DNA of 21,232 nucleotides from WHSW01 sp035296705. Lineage in GTDB: Bacteria; Actinomycetota; Thermoleophilia; Solirubrobacterales; 70-9. The notes beneath the pieces were generated by a model. It was not told where the DNA came from, searched no databases, and was given only the letters and a program-made list of their open reading frames with translations. Positions 7,921 through 15,107 of this stretch are shown in pieces (within the stretch, counting starts at the first letter, position 1; each line of letters opens with the position of its first letter). The DNA lies in assembly GCA_035296705.1 (NCBI GenBank), contig DATHAL010000086.1, forward strand, positions 1 through 21,232, in the 5' to 3' direction. A program made the translations under genes and the position numbers.

Positions 7921-8559
7921 GTGCCGGAGCCGCACACGCTGCTCATCTTCGCCCTCGCCTGCGCCGGGCTCGTCGCGATTCCCGGCCCCGCGGTGCTCTA
8001 CATCGTCACCCGGGGAGTCGTCCACGGTCGGCAGGGAGCGCTCGTGTCGACGCTCGGCGTCGAGAGCGGCAACCTCTTCCAGGTGCTGGCGGCGACGGCT
8101 GGCCTCGCCGCGATCGTCGCCTCCTCGGCGACCGCGTTCAGCATCGTCAAGTACGCCGGCGCCGCCTACCTCGTCTACCTCGGCGTGCGCGCCCTTCGTT
8201 CCGGGGTCGGCGTCGCGGCCGAGGCCGGTGCAGCGGCCGGCTCGCGGCGGCGCCTCTTCCTCGAGGGTCTCGCCGTCGGCGCCCTCAACCCGAAGCTCGC
8301 CGTCTTCCTGCTCGCCTTCCTGCCGCAGTTCATCGATCCCGCGGCCGGGCCGGTGTGGCTCCAGACGCTCGTCCTCGGCCTGATCTTCAACCTGTGTGCG
8401 CTCCTCGGCGACACGCTGTTCGCGCTCGCGGCGGCGAGCGCCGCGGGCGGGCTGCGGCGGCGCCTCGCGCGGCCCGGTGGCCTATCGCGCGCAAGCGGCG
8501 CCATCTACATCGGGCTCGGCGTCGCCGCGGCGCTCGCCGACGGCAGGGGCAAGGGCTAG
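7921..8559 (+). CDS. LysE/RhtB family amino-acid exporter
   Basis: The 212-residue inner-membrane protein has about six hydrophobic helices. Family marks are the N-terminal IPGPAVLYIVTRG (around residue 20), GVESGNLFQVLAA in the second helix region, the VKYAGAAYLVYLGVRALR segment after helix 3, and ALNPKLAVFLLAFLPQF in the second half. The family exports amino acids or derivatives by proton exchange; the substrate is unknown. The GTG at 7921 is chosen because the first hydrophobic helix starts eight residues later, as in relatives. The open frame continues upstream only as an overlap with the PAS-EAL gene. No Shine-Dalgarno sequence is seen before the start. The gene is divergent from the PAS-EAL gene with 63 bp between them. 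Confidence 0.9.
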   Translation: MPEPHTLLIFALACAGLVAIPGPAVLYIVTRGVVHGRQGALVSTLGVESGNLFQVLAATAGLAAIVASSATAFSIVKYAGAAYLVYLGVRALRSGVGVAAEAGAAAGSRRRLFLEGLAVGALNPKLAVFLLAFLPQFIDPAAGPVWLQTLVLGLIFNLCALLGDTLFALAAASAAGGLRRRLARPGGLSRASGAIYIGLGVAAALADGRGKG

Positions 8560-8573
8560 GGATGGCGCGCCCC

Positions 8574-8579
8574 TAGAAT
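8574..8579 (+). promoter_or_regulatory. Candidate -10 box of a leaderless hemB transcript
   Basis: TAGAAT matches the TATAAT consensus at 5 of 6 positions. It ends 7 nt before the GTG start of hemB, so the first transcribed base would fall at the start codon. No Shine-Dalgarno or good -35 is present. Confidence 0.55.
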
Positions 8580-8586
8580 CCCAGGC

Positions 8587-9558
8587 GTGAGCTTCCCCGC
8601 CACGCGCATGCGGCGCCTGCGGCGGACGAAGGCGCTTCGCGACATGGTTCGCGAGACGGACCTTCAGCCGCGGCACCTCGTCCAGCCCCTGTTCGTCGTT
8701 ACGGGCGAGAACGTCCGCGAGCCGGTCGACTCGATGCCCGGCATCGAGCGCTACTCGATCAACGAGCTCGTCGCCGAGGCGTCGGAGCTCCAGGCGGTCG
8801 GGATCGAGGCCGTGATCCTCTTCGGGATCCCGGCGGACAAGGACGAGACGGGCTCTGGCGCCTATGACGACGAGGGCGTCGTGCAGCTCGCCGTGCGGGC
8901 GCTCAAGGAGGCGCACCCCGAGCTCACCGTGATCACGGACGTGTGCCTCTGCGAGTACACCTCGCACGGGCACTGCGGCTTCGTCCGGGATGGCGAGGTC
9001 GACAACGACATCACCGTCGAGCTGCTCGCGAAGACCGCGATCTCGCACGCGGAGGCCGGTGCCGACGTCGTCGCGCCCTCGGACATGATGGACGGCAGGG
9101 TCGGCACGATCCGCCACCAGCTCGACGAGGAGGGCCACCCCGACACCGCGGTCATCGCCTATTCGGCGAAGTACGCCTCGGCGTTCTACGGGCCGTTCCG
9201 CGTGGCGGCGGAATCGGCGCCGGAGTTCGGCGACCGCCGCGGCTACCAGATGGATCCGGCGAACTCGCGCGAGGCGATCCGCGAGGTGCGCCTCGACGTC
9301 GAGGAGGGGGCGGACATGGTGATGGTGAAGCCCGCGCTCCCCTACCTCGATGTGATCCGCGCCGCGCGCGAGGAGACGGAGATGCCGATCGCGGCCTACC
9401 AGGTCTCCGGCGAGTACTCGGTGCTCAAGGCGGCCGGCCAGAACGGTTGGATCGACGAGCGGGCGGCGGCCCTCGAGTGCCTGACCGCGATCCGACGCGC
9501 CGGCGCCGACGTGATCCTCACCTACTTCGGCAAGGAGGCGGCCGGTTGGCTTCAGTAG
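8587..9558 (+). CDS. hemB: Delta-aminolevulinic acid dehydratase (porphobilinogen synthase)
   Basis: The 323-residue enzyme condenses two 5-aminolevulinate molecules to porphobilinogen, the first common step to all tetrapyrroles. The zinc site is complete (C120, C122, C130 in DVCLCEYTSHGHCGF), and both substrate-binding lysines are seen: K195 in AYSAKYASAFYGPFR and the Schiff-base K248 in MVMVKPALPYLD. QVSGEYS is the C-terminal active-site lid region. The three-Cys site marks the zinc-dependent class rather than the magnesium-dependent Asp class. The GTG start is set by the leaderless-type TAGAAT box and by the family N-terminus (RMRRLRRTKALRDMVRET). It is the first gene of an overlapping operon with the siroheme decarboxylase-like gene and hemL. 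Confidence 0.97.
   Translation: MSFPATRMRRLRRTKALRDMVRETDLQPRHLVQPLFVVTGENVREPVDSMPGIERYSINELVAEASELQAVGIEAVILFGIPADKDETGSGAYDDEGVVQLAVRALKEAHPELTVITDVCLCEYTSHGHCGFVRDGEVDNDITVELLAKTAISHAEAGADVVAPSDMMDGRVGTIRHQLDEEGHPDTAVIAYSAKYASAFYGPFRVAAESAPEFGDRRGYQMDPANSREAIREVRLDVEEGADMVMVKPALPYLDVIRAAREETEMPIAAYQVSGEYSVLKAAGQNGWIDERAAALECLTAIRRAGADVILTYFGKEAAGWLQ
9532..9538 (+). promoter_or_regulatory. Strong Shine-Dalgarno deciding a TTG start
   Basis: AAGGAGG lies inside the end of hemB, 7 nt before TTG 9546. It is the best ribosome binding site in this region and fixes the otherwise unclear start of the AhbA-AhbB-like gene. Confidence 0.8.
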
Positions 9559-10628
9559 GCGCGCGACCGAAGCTGCGGTCGCGAAAGCACGGCGCGGCGA
9601 TCCCGCTCGACGAGACCGACAAGCGCGTGATGAATCTGCTCCAGTCGAGCTTTCCGCTCGCCGCGGAGCCGTTCGCGCGCCTCGCCTCGCAGGCCGAGCT
9701 GCCGGTCGACGAGCTGATGAGCCGCACCCAGCGCCTCCTGGACGAGCGGATCATCCGCGAGATCACGCCGATCTTCGACACGCGAGCCCTCGGGTACTCC
9801 TCGATGCTCGTCGCCGCCAAGGTCGACTCCGAGAACCCGCAGCGCGCGGCGAGGATCATCAACTCGCATCCCGGCGTCTCCCACAACTACCTGCGCACGC
9901 ACGAGTTCAACCTCTGGTTCACGATCGCGACGCCGCCCGACTCGCAGCTCGGTCTTTCCAAAACCCTCGAGGTCCTCCAGCGGCTGACCGGCGCCGAGTC
10001 GATCCGCCGGCTCCCGACGCTGACGCTGTTCAAGATCAACATGAACCTGGAGATGGAGAAGGGCACCGACGCGCTCGCGGCCGCGGTCGAGGCGGCCCCT
10101 CCGCGCGAGCTCGAGCCGCAGCCCTACGACGAGCTCGATGTCGCGGTGATCCGGGCGCTCCAGGGACCGATGGCGCTCGCCGACCGCCCGTACGACGAGG
10201 CCGCCGCCCACGTCGGGATGACGGCGGAGACGCTCCTCGACCACCTCCGCGGGATGGTCGACCGAAAGATCCTGCGCCGCGTCGCCGCGATCCTCTACCA
10301 CCGCCGGGCCGGCTTCTCCGCCAACGGGATGGGCGTCTGGCGGGTGCCCAAGGAGCGGGTGCCGGAGGTCGGAGCCCGGATGGCTTCCGTGCGCGGGATC
10401 TCGCACTGCTACGAGCGCCCCACCTACCCGGACTGGCCCTACTCGGTGTTCACGATGGCGCACGGGCGCTCGAAGGAGGAATGCGACGCGATCCTCGACT
10501 CGATCGCCTCAGAGCACGACCTCCACGGCCCCGACCGCGCCGTCCTCTACTCCTCCACCGAGTACAAGAAGGTGCGCCTGCATTACTTCACCGAGGACTA
10601 CGCCCGGTGGGAAACCGAGCAGGCGTAG
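9546..10628 (+). CDS. Fused AhbA-AhbB-like siroheme decarboxylase (two Lrp/AsnC-type modules)
   Basis: The 360-residue protein has two tandem modules, each with a winged-helix-like part and an AsnC-type alpha/beta part (about 21-170 and 192-350). The first holds HNYLRTHEFNLWFTIA (residues 113-128), the second HCYERPTYPDWPYSVFTMAHG split around residues 287-307; these are the signature blocks of the AhbA/AhbB and NirD/L/G/H families, not of DNA-binding Lrp regulators. AhbAB removes two acetate carboxyls from siroheme to give didecarboxysiroheme, en route to heme (with AhbC and AhbD) or heme d1. Its place between hemB and hemL supports a tetrapyrrole enzyme. It overlaps hemB by 13 nt and hemL by 22 nt. 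Automatic pipelines may call it an AsnC regulator; a heme-sensing regulator remains possible. Confidence 0.8.
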   Translation: MASVGARPKLRSRKHGAAIPLDETDKRVMNLLQSSFPLAAEPFARLASQAELPVDELMSRTQRLLDERIIREITPIFDTRALGYSSMLVAAKVDSENPQRAARIINSHPGVSHNYLRTHEFNLWFTIATPPDSQLGLSKTLEVLQRLTGAESIRRLPTLTLFKINMNLEMEKGTDALAAAVEAAPPRELEPQPYDELDVAVIRALQGPMALADRPYDEAAAHVGMTAETLLDHLRGMVDRKILRRVAAILYHRRAGFSANGMGVWRVPKERVPEVGARMASVRGISHCYERPTYPDWPYSVFTMAHGRSKEECDAILDSIASEHDLHGPDRAVLYSSTEYKKVRLHYFTEDYARWETEQA

Positions 10629-11911
10629 GGCCGGACACCCGCACGTCCGAGGTCCTCTACGCGCGCGCCGCCGGGTTGATCCCGGGTGGCGTCAACTCCC
10701 CGGTCCGCGCGATGCGCTCGATCGGGCGCACGTATCCGCTTTTTGTCGAGCGCGGCGAGGGCTGCGAGCTCGTCGATGTCGATGGTCACCGCTACGTGGA
10801 CTGGGTCTGTTCGTGGGGTCCGCTGATCCTCGGCCACGCGCATCCGGCGGTCGTCGCGGCGGTTTCCGAGGCGGCGGAGCGCGGGACGAGCTACGGAGCC
10901 CCGACCGAGGGGGAGGTCGAGCTCGCGGCCGAGCTCGTGGATCGGTTCGCCTCGGTGCAGATGGTGCGGATGGTGAACTCGGGCACCGAGGCCACGATGA
11001 GCGCCGTGCGCCTCTCCCGTGCCGCGACCGGCCGCGAGAAGCTCCTCAAGTTCGCCGGCGCCTACCACGGCCACGTGGACGGCCTGCTCGCCGACGCAGG
11101 ATCGGGACTCGCGACGCAGGGGATCCCGGCGAGTCCGGGCGTTTCGGCCGCGCAGGCGGCCGAAACCGTGGTCGTGGCTTGGAACGATCGCGAGGCGGTC
11201 GAGGCCGCCATCGGCGAGCACGAGCTCGCCGCGATCCTCGCCGAACCGCTGCCGGCGAACATGGGGCTGGTCCCGCCGGAGGACGGGTTCCTTTCGTTCC
11301 TGCGCGAGGCGGCGGACCGCAACGGCGCCCTGCTCCTCCTGGACGAGGTCATCAGCGGCTTTCGTGTGGCCCGTGGCGGCGCCCAGGAGCTCCTCGACGT
11401 CCACGCCGACCTCACCGTCATGGGCAAGGTGCTCGGGGGCGGCCTCCCGGCGGCAGCCTACGGCGGATCTCGCGCGCTGATGGGCCGCGTCGCTCCCGCC
11501 GGCGACGTCTACCAGGCCGGGACGCTCTCGGGCAACCCGCTCGCGGTGGCCGCCGGGCTCGCGACGCTTGCCGAGCTCGACGCCGCCGCCTACCGGCGCC
11601 TCGGCGCGCTGACGACCATGCTCGCCGTCGGTCTGCGCGAGGCGGCGGGCGAGCGGCCCGTCCAGGTCGTCTCCGTGCCCGGGCTCGTGACCCCGTTCTT
11701 TATGGCCGAGCCCGTGCGCGACTTCGCCGGCGCCTCGGCCTGCGACCTCGATGCATACGGCCGCTTCGCCCGCGCCCTGCTCGAGCGCGGCGTCTACCCG
11801 CCCGCCTCGCAGTTCGAGGCCTGGTTCGTCTCCACCGCGCACGACGAGGCGGCGATCGAGCGCACGGTCTCCGCCGCGGGCGAGGCATTCGCCGAGGCGC
11901 TCCCGGTCTGA
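10607..11911 (+). CDS. hemL: Glutamate-1-semialdehyde 2,1-aminomutase
   Basis: The 434-residue PLP enzyme converts glutamate-1-semialdehyde to 5-aminolevulinate in the C5 pathway, supplying the HemB substrate. Visible marks are the N-terminal LIPGGVNSPVRA, NSGTEATMSAVRLSRAATGR (residues 124-143), AYHGHVDG, the PLP-ring Asp in LLLDEVISGFR (D246), and the Schiff-base lysine K274 in VMGKVLGGGLP. Length fits the family (about 430). GTG 10607 is chosen because GAGGA lies 9 nt upstream and gives a short N-terminus before the conserved SEVLYARA. It starts inside the preceding gene, so translation is coupled. HemA (glutamyl-tRNA reductase), HemC and HemD are not in the window. Confidence 0.97.
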   Translation: MGNRAGVGPDTRTSEVLYARAAGLIPGGVNSPVRAMRSIGRTYPLFVERGEGCELVDVDGHRYVDWVCSWGPLILGHAHPAVVAAVSEAAERGTSYGAPTEGEVELAAELVDRFASVQMVRMVNSGTEATMSAVRLSRAATGREKLLKFAGAYHGHVDGLLADAGSGLATQGIPASPGVSAAQAAETVVVAWNDREAVEAAIGEHELAAILAEPLPANMGLVPPEDGFLSFLREAADRNGALLLLDEVISGFRVARGGAQELLDVHADLTVMGKVLGGGLPAAAYGGSRALMGRVAPAGDVYQAGTLSGNPLAVAAGLATLAELDAAAYRRLGALTTMLAVGLREAAGERPVQVVSVPGLVTPFFMAEPVRDFAGASACDLDAYGRFARALLERGVYPPASQFEAWFVSTAHDEAAIERTVSAAGEAFAEALPV

Positions 11912-11921
11912 GCGCGCCGGC

Positions 11922-11938
11922 TTTACCAAGCCCTAACC
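11922..11938 (+). promoter_or_regulatory. Direct repeat, candidate OmpR-type response-regulator site
   Basis: TTTACC (11922-11927) and CTAACC (11933-11938) recur with an 11-bp period, the spacing of half-sites for OmpR/PhoB-type dimers. It lies in the 118-bp gap after hemL, upstream of the DUF5666-like gene that precedes the two-component system. A 5-bp inverted repeat (CCGGA 11937-11941, TCCGG 11948-11952) overlaps its end. The role is inferred only. Confidence 0.3.
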
Positions 11939-12029
11939 GGACGCGAATCCGGCGCTAGGCCATCGCTGCCGTCCGCTGACCCGTGGCCGACACCATTTGC
12001 CTCCCGAAACCCAACGGAAGGAGAAGCGA

Positions 12030-12383
12030 ATGAACGCCAACCCACGTAGAACGATCGCCGCGCTCGCGGTGGCCGGCTCGCTCGTGGCCGCGGGCTCGGC
12101 CCAGGCGGCGCTCAAGCACTTCGACGGGAAGGTCGTCGGCAAGAGCGCGGCGGCGGACACGTTCCGGATCAAGACCGAGAGCGGCAAGCGCGTCAAGTTC
12201 GACGTCAACCGCCGCACCGAGTTCGAGCGAATCGCAGGCGGCTTCGGCGGCCTCGATCGCGGGCTCGCCGTCGAGGTCGACGCGAAGAGGACCGACGGCG
12301 GCCTCCTCGCGCGCCAGGTCGAGGCGGCCGGCCACGATGGCGGCGGTCACGATGGCGGCGGCAACGACGACAAGCGCTCCTGA
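12030..12383 (+). CDS. Exported DUF5666-like protein with His/Asp/Gly tail
   Basis: The 117-residue protein has a signal peptide (residues 1-27, ending SAQA) and a small beta-rich domain (about 29-98). Its pattern FDGKVVG, FRIKTESGKRVKFDV, RRTEF, LDRGLAVEV, GGLLARQVE matches the OB-like DUF5666 fold. The tail is a tandem HDGGG repeat ending in NDDKRS, which could bind metal ions (inference). ATG 12030 is chosen because a GGAAGGAGA Shine-Dalgarno stands 6 nt before it and the signal peptide starts right there; an earlier ATG at 11997 has neither. It precedes another acidic exported protein and a two-component system. Function is unknown. Confidence 0.75.
   Translation: MNANPRRTIAALAVAGSLVAAGSAQAALKHFDGKVVGKSAAADTFRIKTESGKRVKFDVNRRTEFERIAGGFGGLDRGLAVEVDAKRTDGGLLARQVEAAGHDGGGHDGGGNDDKRS
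12333..12362 (+). repeat. Tandem 15-bp repeat, two copies
   Basis: The unit CACGATGGCGGCGGT occurs at 12333-12347 and again at 12348-12362 with only the last base changed. It encodes HDGGG twice in the tail of the DUF5666-like protein. Confidence 0.9.
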
Positions 12384-12405
12384 GGGCGCACGGAGAGGAG
12401 GAATC

Positions 12406-12861
12406 ATGTTCATCAAGCTCCTGCTCACGGCGCTGGCGGCGCTCGCGGTCGGCGGCGCGACGATCGTGCTCGCGGATTCCGGCGAGCCGGACGTGGGGCT
12501 GCGCTCGACGACCACGACCGCCGAGGACGTCTCCGGCCCCTGCGACGAGGCCGAGCACGCCTCGGATCCGCGCTGTGCCGGTGACGCCGCCGGTATCGAT
12601 GACGACCGCGGCCGTGACCACCCCGAGGACGACGCGATCGACGATGACGACGGCGTGATCGAGGACATCTCCGGCCCCTGCGACGAGGCCGAGCACGCGG
12701 CGGACCCCGAGTGCACGGGTGTCGTGGCGACCGCTCCGGCCGTGGACGACGACGACGATGCGGCCGACGACAACAGCGGTCCCGGCAGCACGTCGAGCGG
12801 CCCAGGCGGCCCGGGCGACGATGGCGGTGACTCGAGCGGACCAGGCGGCGGTGGGGACTGA
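12406..12861 (+). CDS. Small exported Asp/Gly-rich protein with duplicated two-Cys motif
   Basis: I do not recognise a family. The 151-residue product has a signal peptide or N-terminal anchor (residues 1-23), then an acidic, low-complexity chain. A motif occurs twice, as DVSGPCDEAEHASDPRC (41-57) and DISGPCDEAEHAADPEC (87-103), each with two Cys ten residues apart, so two disulfides or metal sites are possible. Runs of Asp (residues 79-82, 114-118) and SGPG-type repeats (124-150) complete it. AGGAGG 4 nt before ATG 12406 fixes the start. It follows the DUF5666-like gene by 22 bp and probably shares its transcript. The acidity suggests calcium or other cation binding at the cell surface (inference). 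The SGPG pattern recurs in the protein encoded after the histidine kinase. Confidence 0.8.
   Translation: MFIKLLLTALAALAVGGATIVLADSGEPDVGLRSTTTTAEDVSGPCDEAEHASDPRCAGDAAGIDDDRGRDHPEDDAIDDDDGVIEDISGPCDEAEHAADPECTGVVATAPAVDDDDDAADDNSGPGSTSSGPGGPGDDGGDSSGPGGGGD
12522..12698 (+). repeat. Imperfect 39-bp direct repeat, copies 138 bp apart
   Basis: Positions 12522-12560 and 12660-12698 are identical at 38 of 39 bases (G at 12529, A at 12667). They encode the duplicated two-Cys motif of the acidic exported protein. The offset is 46 codons, so the frame is kept. The near-perfect identity at third positions points to a recent duplication or gene conversion. Confidence 0.9.
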
Positions 12862-12886
12862 GGCTCCTCACACGGGCGGCGATCGC

Positions 12887-12905
12887 GGGCGGCCGGCAGC
12901 CGCCC
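12887..12905 (+). terminator. Candidate GC-rich hairpin terminator
   Basis: A perfect 7-bp stem GGGCGGC / GCCGCCC with a 5-nt loop lies 25 nt after the acidic-protein stop and just before the response-regulator promoter. There is no T-run after it, so it would be a U-tract-less terminator, as often proposed in actinobacteria, or an attenuating structure. Confidence 0.4.
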
Positions 12906-12921
12906 CGCGCCGCTGCCCGCC

Positions 12922-12927
12922 TACGAT
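12922..12927 (+). promoter_or_regulatory. Candidate -10 box of a leaderless response-regulator transcript
   Basis: TACGAT (4/6 to consensus) ends 6 nt before ATG 12934. There is no Shine-Dalgarno sequence. It suggests the two-component genes have their own start, separate from the exported-protein genes upstream. Confidence 0.45.
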
Positions 12928-12933
12928 CAGTGC

Positions 12934-13647
12934 ATGGCGATGGCGAGACGCAAGATCCTCGTCGTCGAGGACGAGGAGACGATCGTCGGGCCGCTCGCGA
13001 ACGCGCTGCGCCGCGAGGGCTTCGACCCGCACGTGGCCGGCACGGTCCACGAGGCGCTCGAGAAGGCCTCGCGCCTCGAGCCGGACCTCGTCCTGCTCGA
13101 CCTGATGCTGCCCGACGGCTCCGGGTTCGACGTCTGCCTCGAGCTGCGCAGGACGAGCGACGTGCCAGTGATCATGCTCACGGCTCGATCCGACGAGGCT
13201 GACCGGATCGCGGGGCTCGAGCTCGGCGCCGACGATTACGTGGTGAAGCCCTTCAGCGCGCGCGAGGTGGTGGCGCGCGTTCGCGCCGTGCTGCGCCGCG
13301 CGGCGACCGGCGACAGCGGCGCGGAGCCGACCCGGCCGATCGAGATCGGTGAGCTGCGACTCGACCCGGGGCGGCGTTCGGTGGACCTCGACGGGCGCCG
13401 GCTCGATCTCTCGCGCAAGGAATTCGACCTGCTCGAGCGCCTGATGCGCGACGCGGGCTCGGTGATCACCCGCGAGCAGCTGATCGAGGACGTCTGGGAC
13501 ATGAACTGGTTCGGCTCGACGAAGACGCTCGACGTCCACGTTTCCGGACTCCGGAAGAAGCTCGGCGACAACCCGGACGACCCCCGCTTCCTGCACACGA
13601 TCCGCGGCGTCGGCTTTCGCTTCTCGGCTCCGTCCGAGCTCGGATGA
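12934..13647 (+). CDS. OmpR/PhoB-family response regulator
   Basis: The 237-residue protein has a receiver domain (about 7-120) with acidic pocket E12-D13, phospho-acceptor D56 in LVLLDLMLPDGSG, switch T83 in MLTARS and K105 in DYVVKPFS. A linker leads to a winged-helix DNA-binding domain (about 135-233) with LSRKEFDLLERLM, the recognition-helix region KTLDVHVSGLRKKLGD, and the wing TIRGVGFRF. It is the partner of the kinase that starts in its stop codon (ATGA overlap). Likely targets are the neighbouring exported-protein genes, upstream of which 11/22-bp-spaced TTAACC-like repeats occur (inference). ATG 12934 is favoured over ATG 12940 by the -10 spacing. Confidence 0.95.
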   Translation: MAMARRKILVVEDEETIVGPLANALRREGFDPHVAGTVHEALEKASRLEPDLVLLDLMLPDGSGFDVCLELRRTSDVPVIMLTARSDEADRIAGLELGADDYVVKPFSAREVVARVRAVLRRAATGDSGAEPTRPIEIGELRLDPGRRSVDLDGRRLDLSRKEFDLLERLMRDAGSVITREQLIEDVWDMNWFGSTKTLDVHVSGLRKKLGDNPDDPRFLHTIRGVGFRFSAPSELG

Positions 13648-15107
13648 GGCGCGGGATGAGCCTGCGGGCGACGATCCTCGCGGCGATCGCGTACGTCCTC
13701 GTCCTCGCGATCGTGGTGCTCGAGGTCCCGCTGGTCGTCAACCTCTCGCGCCGGGTCGACGCCGAGGTCAAGGCGGAGGCCGCCGGCCAGGCGCAGCTCG
13801 TCGCGACGGCGGCGGGAGATGCGCTCGGCGAGGGCGCCGGGCGTCTCCAGCCGCTGGTCGACCGCGCGGCGCGCGAGCTTCGGGGCCGGGTGATCCTGCT
13901 GGACGCCCGCGGGCATGTGATCGTCGACTCCGCCGGTCCTGGCCTGCGCGGGACGTCGTACGCGAACCGCCCGGAGGTGGCGGCAGCGCTGGCCGGCGAG
14001 CCGGCCCAGGGCGAGCGGACGAGCGACCTGCTCGACGAGGAGCTCCTCTACACGGCGACGCCAGTCCTTGACCGCGGCCGCACCGCCGGCGCCGTCCGGG
14101 TCACGCAGAGCGTCGAGGCCGTCAACGAGGAGGTCCGTCGCGATGCGCTCGGCCTGATCGCGGTCGGCGGCCTGGCGCTCCTGCTCGGACTCGGGATCGC
14201 GTGGGTCCTCGCGATCTTCCTCGCGCGCCCGCCGCGGATGCTCGCCGCCACCGCTCGCCGTGTCGCCGACGGCGATCTGGAGGCCCGGGCGCCGGAGCTC
14301 GGGCCGCGCGAGCAGCGCGAGGTCGCCCGCGCCTTCAACGAGATGACGGCGCGCCTGGCGAGCGCGCTCGCCGCTCAGCGCGACTTCGTCGCCAACGCCT
14401 CCCACCAGCTCCGCACGCCGCTCACCGGCCTGCGCCTCCGCCTCGAGGCGGCGGGGGACGCCGCGCGCCACCAGGAGGTCGCCGAGGAGCTCGAGGCGGC
14501 CGAGGAGGAGGTGGTGCGGCTCTCGCGCTTGATCGAGAACCTGCTGACCCTCGCCCGGGAGGGCCAGGAGCCCGGCGAGCCGCGGCGCGTGGATCTCGCC
14601 GCCTGCGCACGCCGCGCCGCCGAGCGCTGGGAGGCCGAGACGATGCTCCGCGAGCAGCGCATCGCGCTTGCCGGCCCCGCTTCGTGCCACGCCTGGGCTT
14701 CGGCCGACGACCTCGGCATCGTGCTAGATAACCTGCTCGAGAACGCGAGCAAGTACTCACCGGCCGGGGCGGTGATCACGATCGAGTGGGGCGCCGTGGC
14801 CGACCGCCGCGAGACCTACCTGGCGGTGCGCGACGAGGGCCCGGGGCTCGCGCCCGGCGAGGAGAGGAGGGCGACGGCGCGGTTTCACCGCGGCAGCGCC
14901 GGGTCGACGAGCGCCGGGACCGGGCTCGGCCTCGCGATCGTCTCGGTCCTCGTCGAGCGCTGGGGCGGCACGGTCGCGCTTCGCAACCGCCCTGAGGGCG
15001 GCCTGCGTGCTGAGGTTCGGCTGCCCGCCGCGGATGATCCCGAGCGAAGGCTTAACCCGCCGCTGGACGAGGCCTTACCCGCGCCTCCTACCCTCAGCGA
15101 ACGATGA
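13644..15107 (+). CDS. Membrane sensor histidine kinase (HAMP, HisKA, HATPase)
   Basis: The 487-residue kinase has TM1 (about 9-32), an extracytoplasmic sensor of about 130 residues with a PAS/CACHE-like segment VILLDARGHVIVDSAG, TM2 (about 168-193), and HAMP (about 194-246). The dimerisation domain has phospho-acceptor H254 in ASHQLRTPL. The ATPase domain has the N box LDNLLENASKYSP, G1 DEGPGL and G2 GTGLGLAIV. The sensor holds acidic patches (for example DLLDEELL), compatible with cation or envelope sensing, though the signal is unknown. It overlaps the regulator gene by 4 nt, and its own stop overlaps the next ATG in the same way. This makes a three-gene unit with the acidic anchored protein downstream. 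Confidence 0.95.
   Translation: MRRGMSLRATILAAIAYVLVLAIVVLEVPLVVNLSRRVDAEVKAEAAGQAQLVATAAGDALGEGAGRLQPLVDRAARELRGRVILLDARGHVIVDSAGPGLRGTSYANRPEVAAALAGEPAQGERTSDLLDEELLYTATPVLDRGRTAGAVRVTQSVEAVNEEVRRDALGLIAVGGLALLLGLGIAWVLAIFLARPPRMLAATARRVADGDLEARAPELGPREQREVARAFNEMTARLASALAAQRDFVANASHQLRTPLTGLRLRLEAAGDAARHQEVAEELEAAEEEVVRLSRLIENLLTLAREGQEPGEPRRVDLAACARRAAERWEAETMLREQRIALAGPASCHAWASADDLGIVLDNLLENASKYSPAGAVITIEWGAVADRRETYLAVRDEGPGLAPGEERRATARFHRGSAGSTSAGTGLGLAIVSVLVERWGGTVALRNRPEGGLRAEVRLPAADDPERRLNPPLDEALPAPPTLSER
15051..15080 (+). promoter_or_regulatory. Repeated TTAACC/TTACC elements before the acidic anchored protein
   Basis: CTTAACCC (15051-15058) and CCTTACCC (15073-15080) lie 22 bp apart, two periods of 11 bp, inside the end of the kinase gene. 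They resemble the TTTACC/CTAACC pair at 11922-11938. They could be response-regulator sites; this is weak pattern evidence. Confidence 0.25.
15089..15094 (+). promoter_or_regulatory. Candidate -10 box before ATG 15104
   Basis: TACCCT ends 9 nt before the start codon, within the kinase gene. It would allow the acidic anchored protein to be expressed apart from the kinase. Confidence 0.3.

Noticed and set aside
8943..9545. Plus-strand open frame continuing upstream of the AhbA-AhbB-like start
   Set aside because: It overlaps hemB out of frame. The strong Shine-Dalgarno before TTG 9546 gives the real start.
9546..10628. Annotation as an AsnC/Lrp transcription factor
   Set aside because: The tandem modules with HNYxRxHxFNxWFT and YPDWPYS blocks and the hem context fit siroheme decarboxylases better, though a regulatory role is not excluded.
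10598..11929. 443-codon minus-strand open frame opposite hemL
   Set aside because: It is a high-G+C shadow of hemL with no domain, and hemL is beyond doubt.
13236..14690. 484-codon minus-strand open frame opposite the two-component genes
   Set aside because: Low-complexity Arg/Ala/Glu/Asp composition typical of antisense to GC-rich coding DNA, with no motif.
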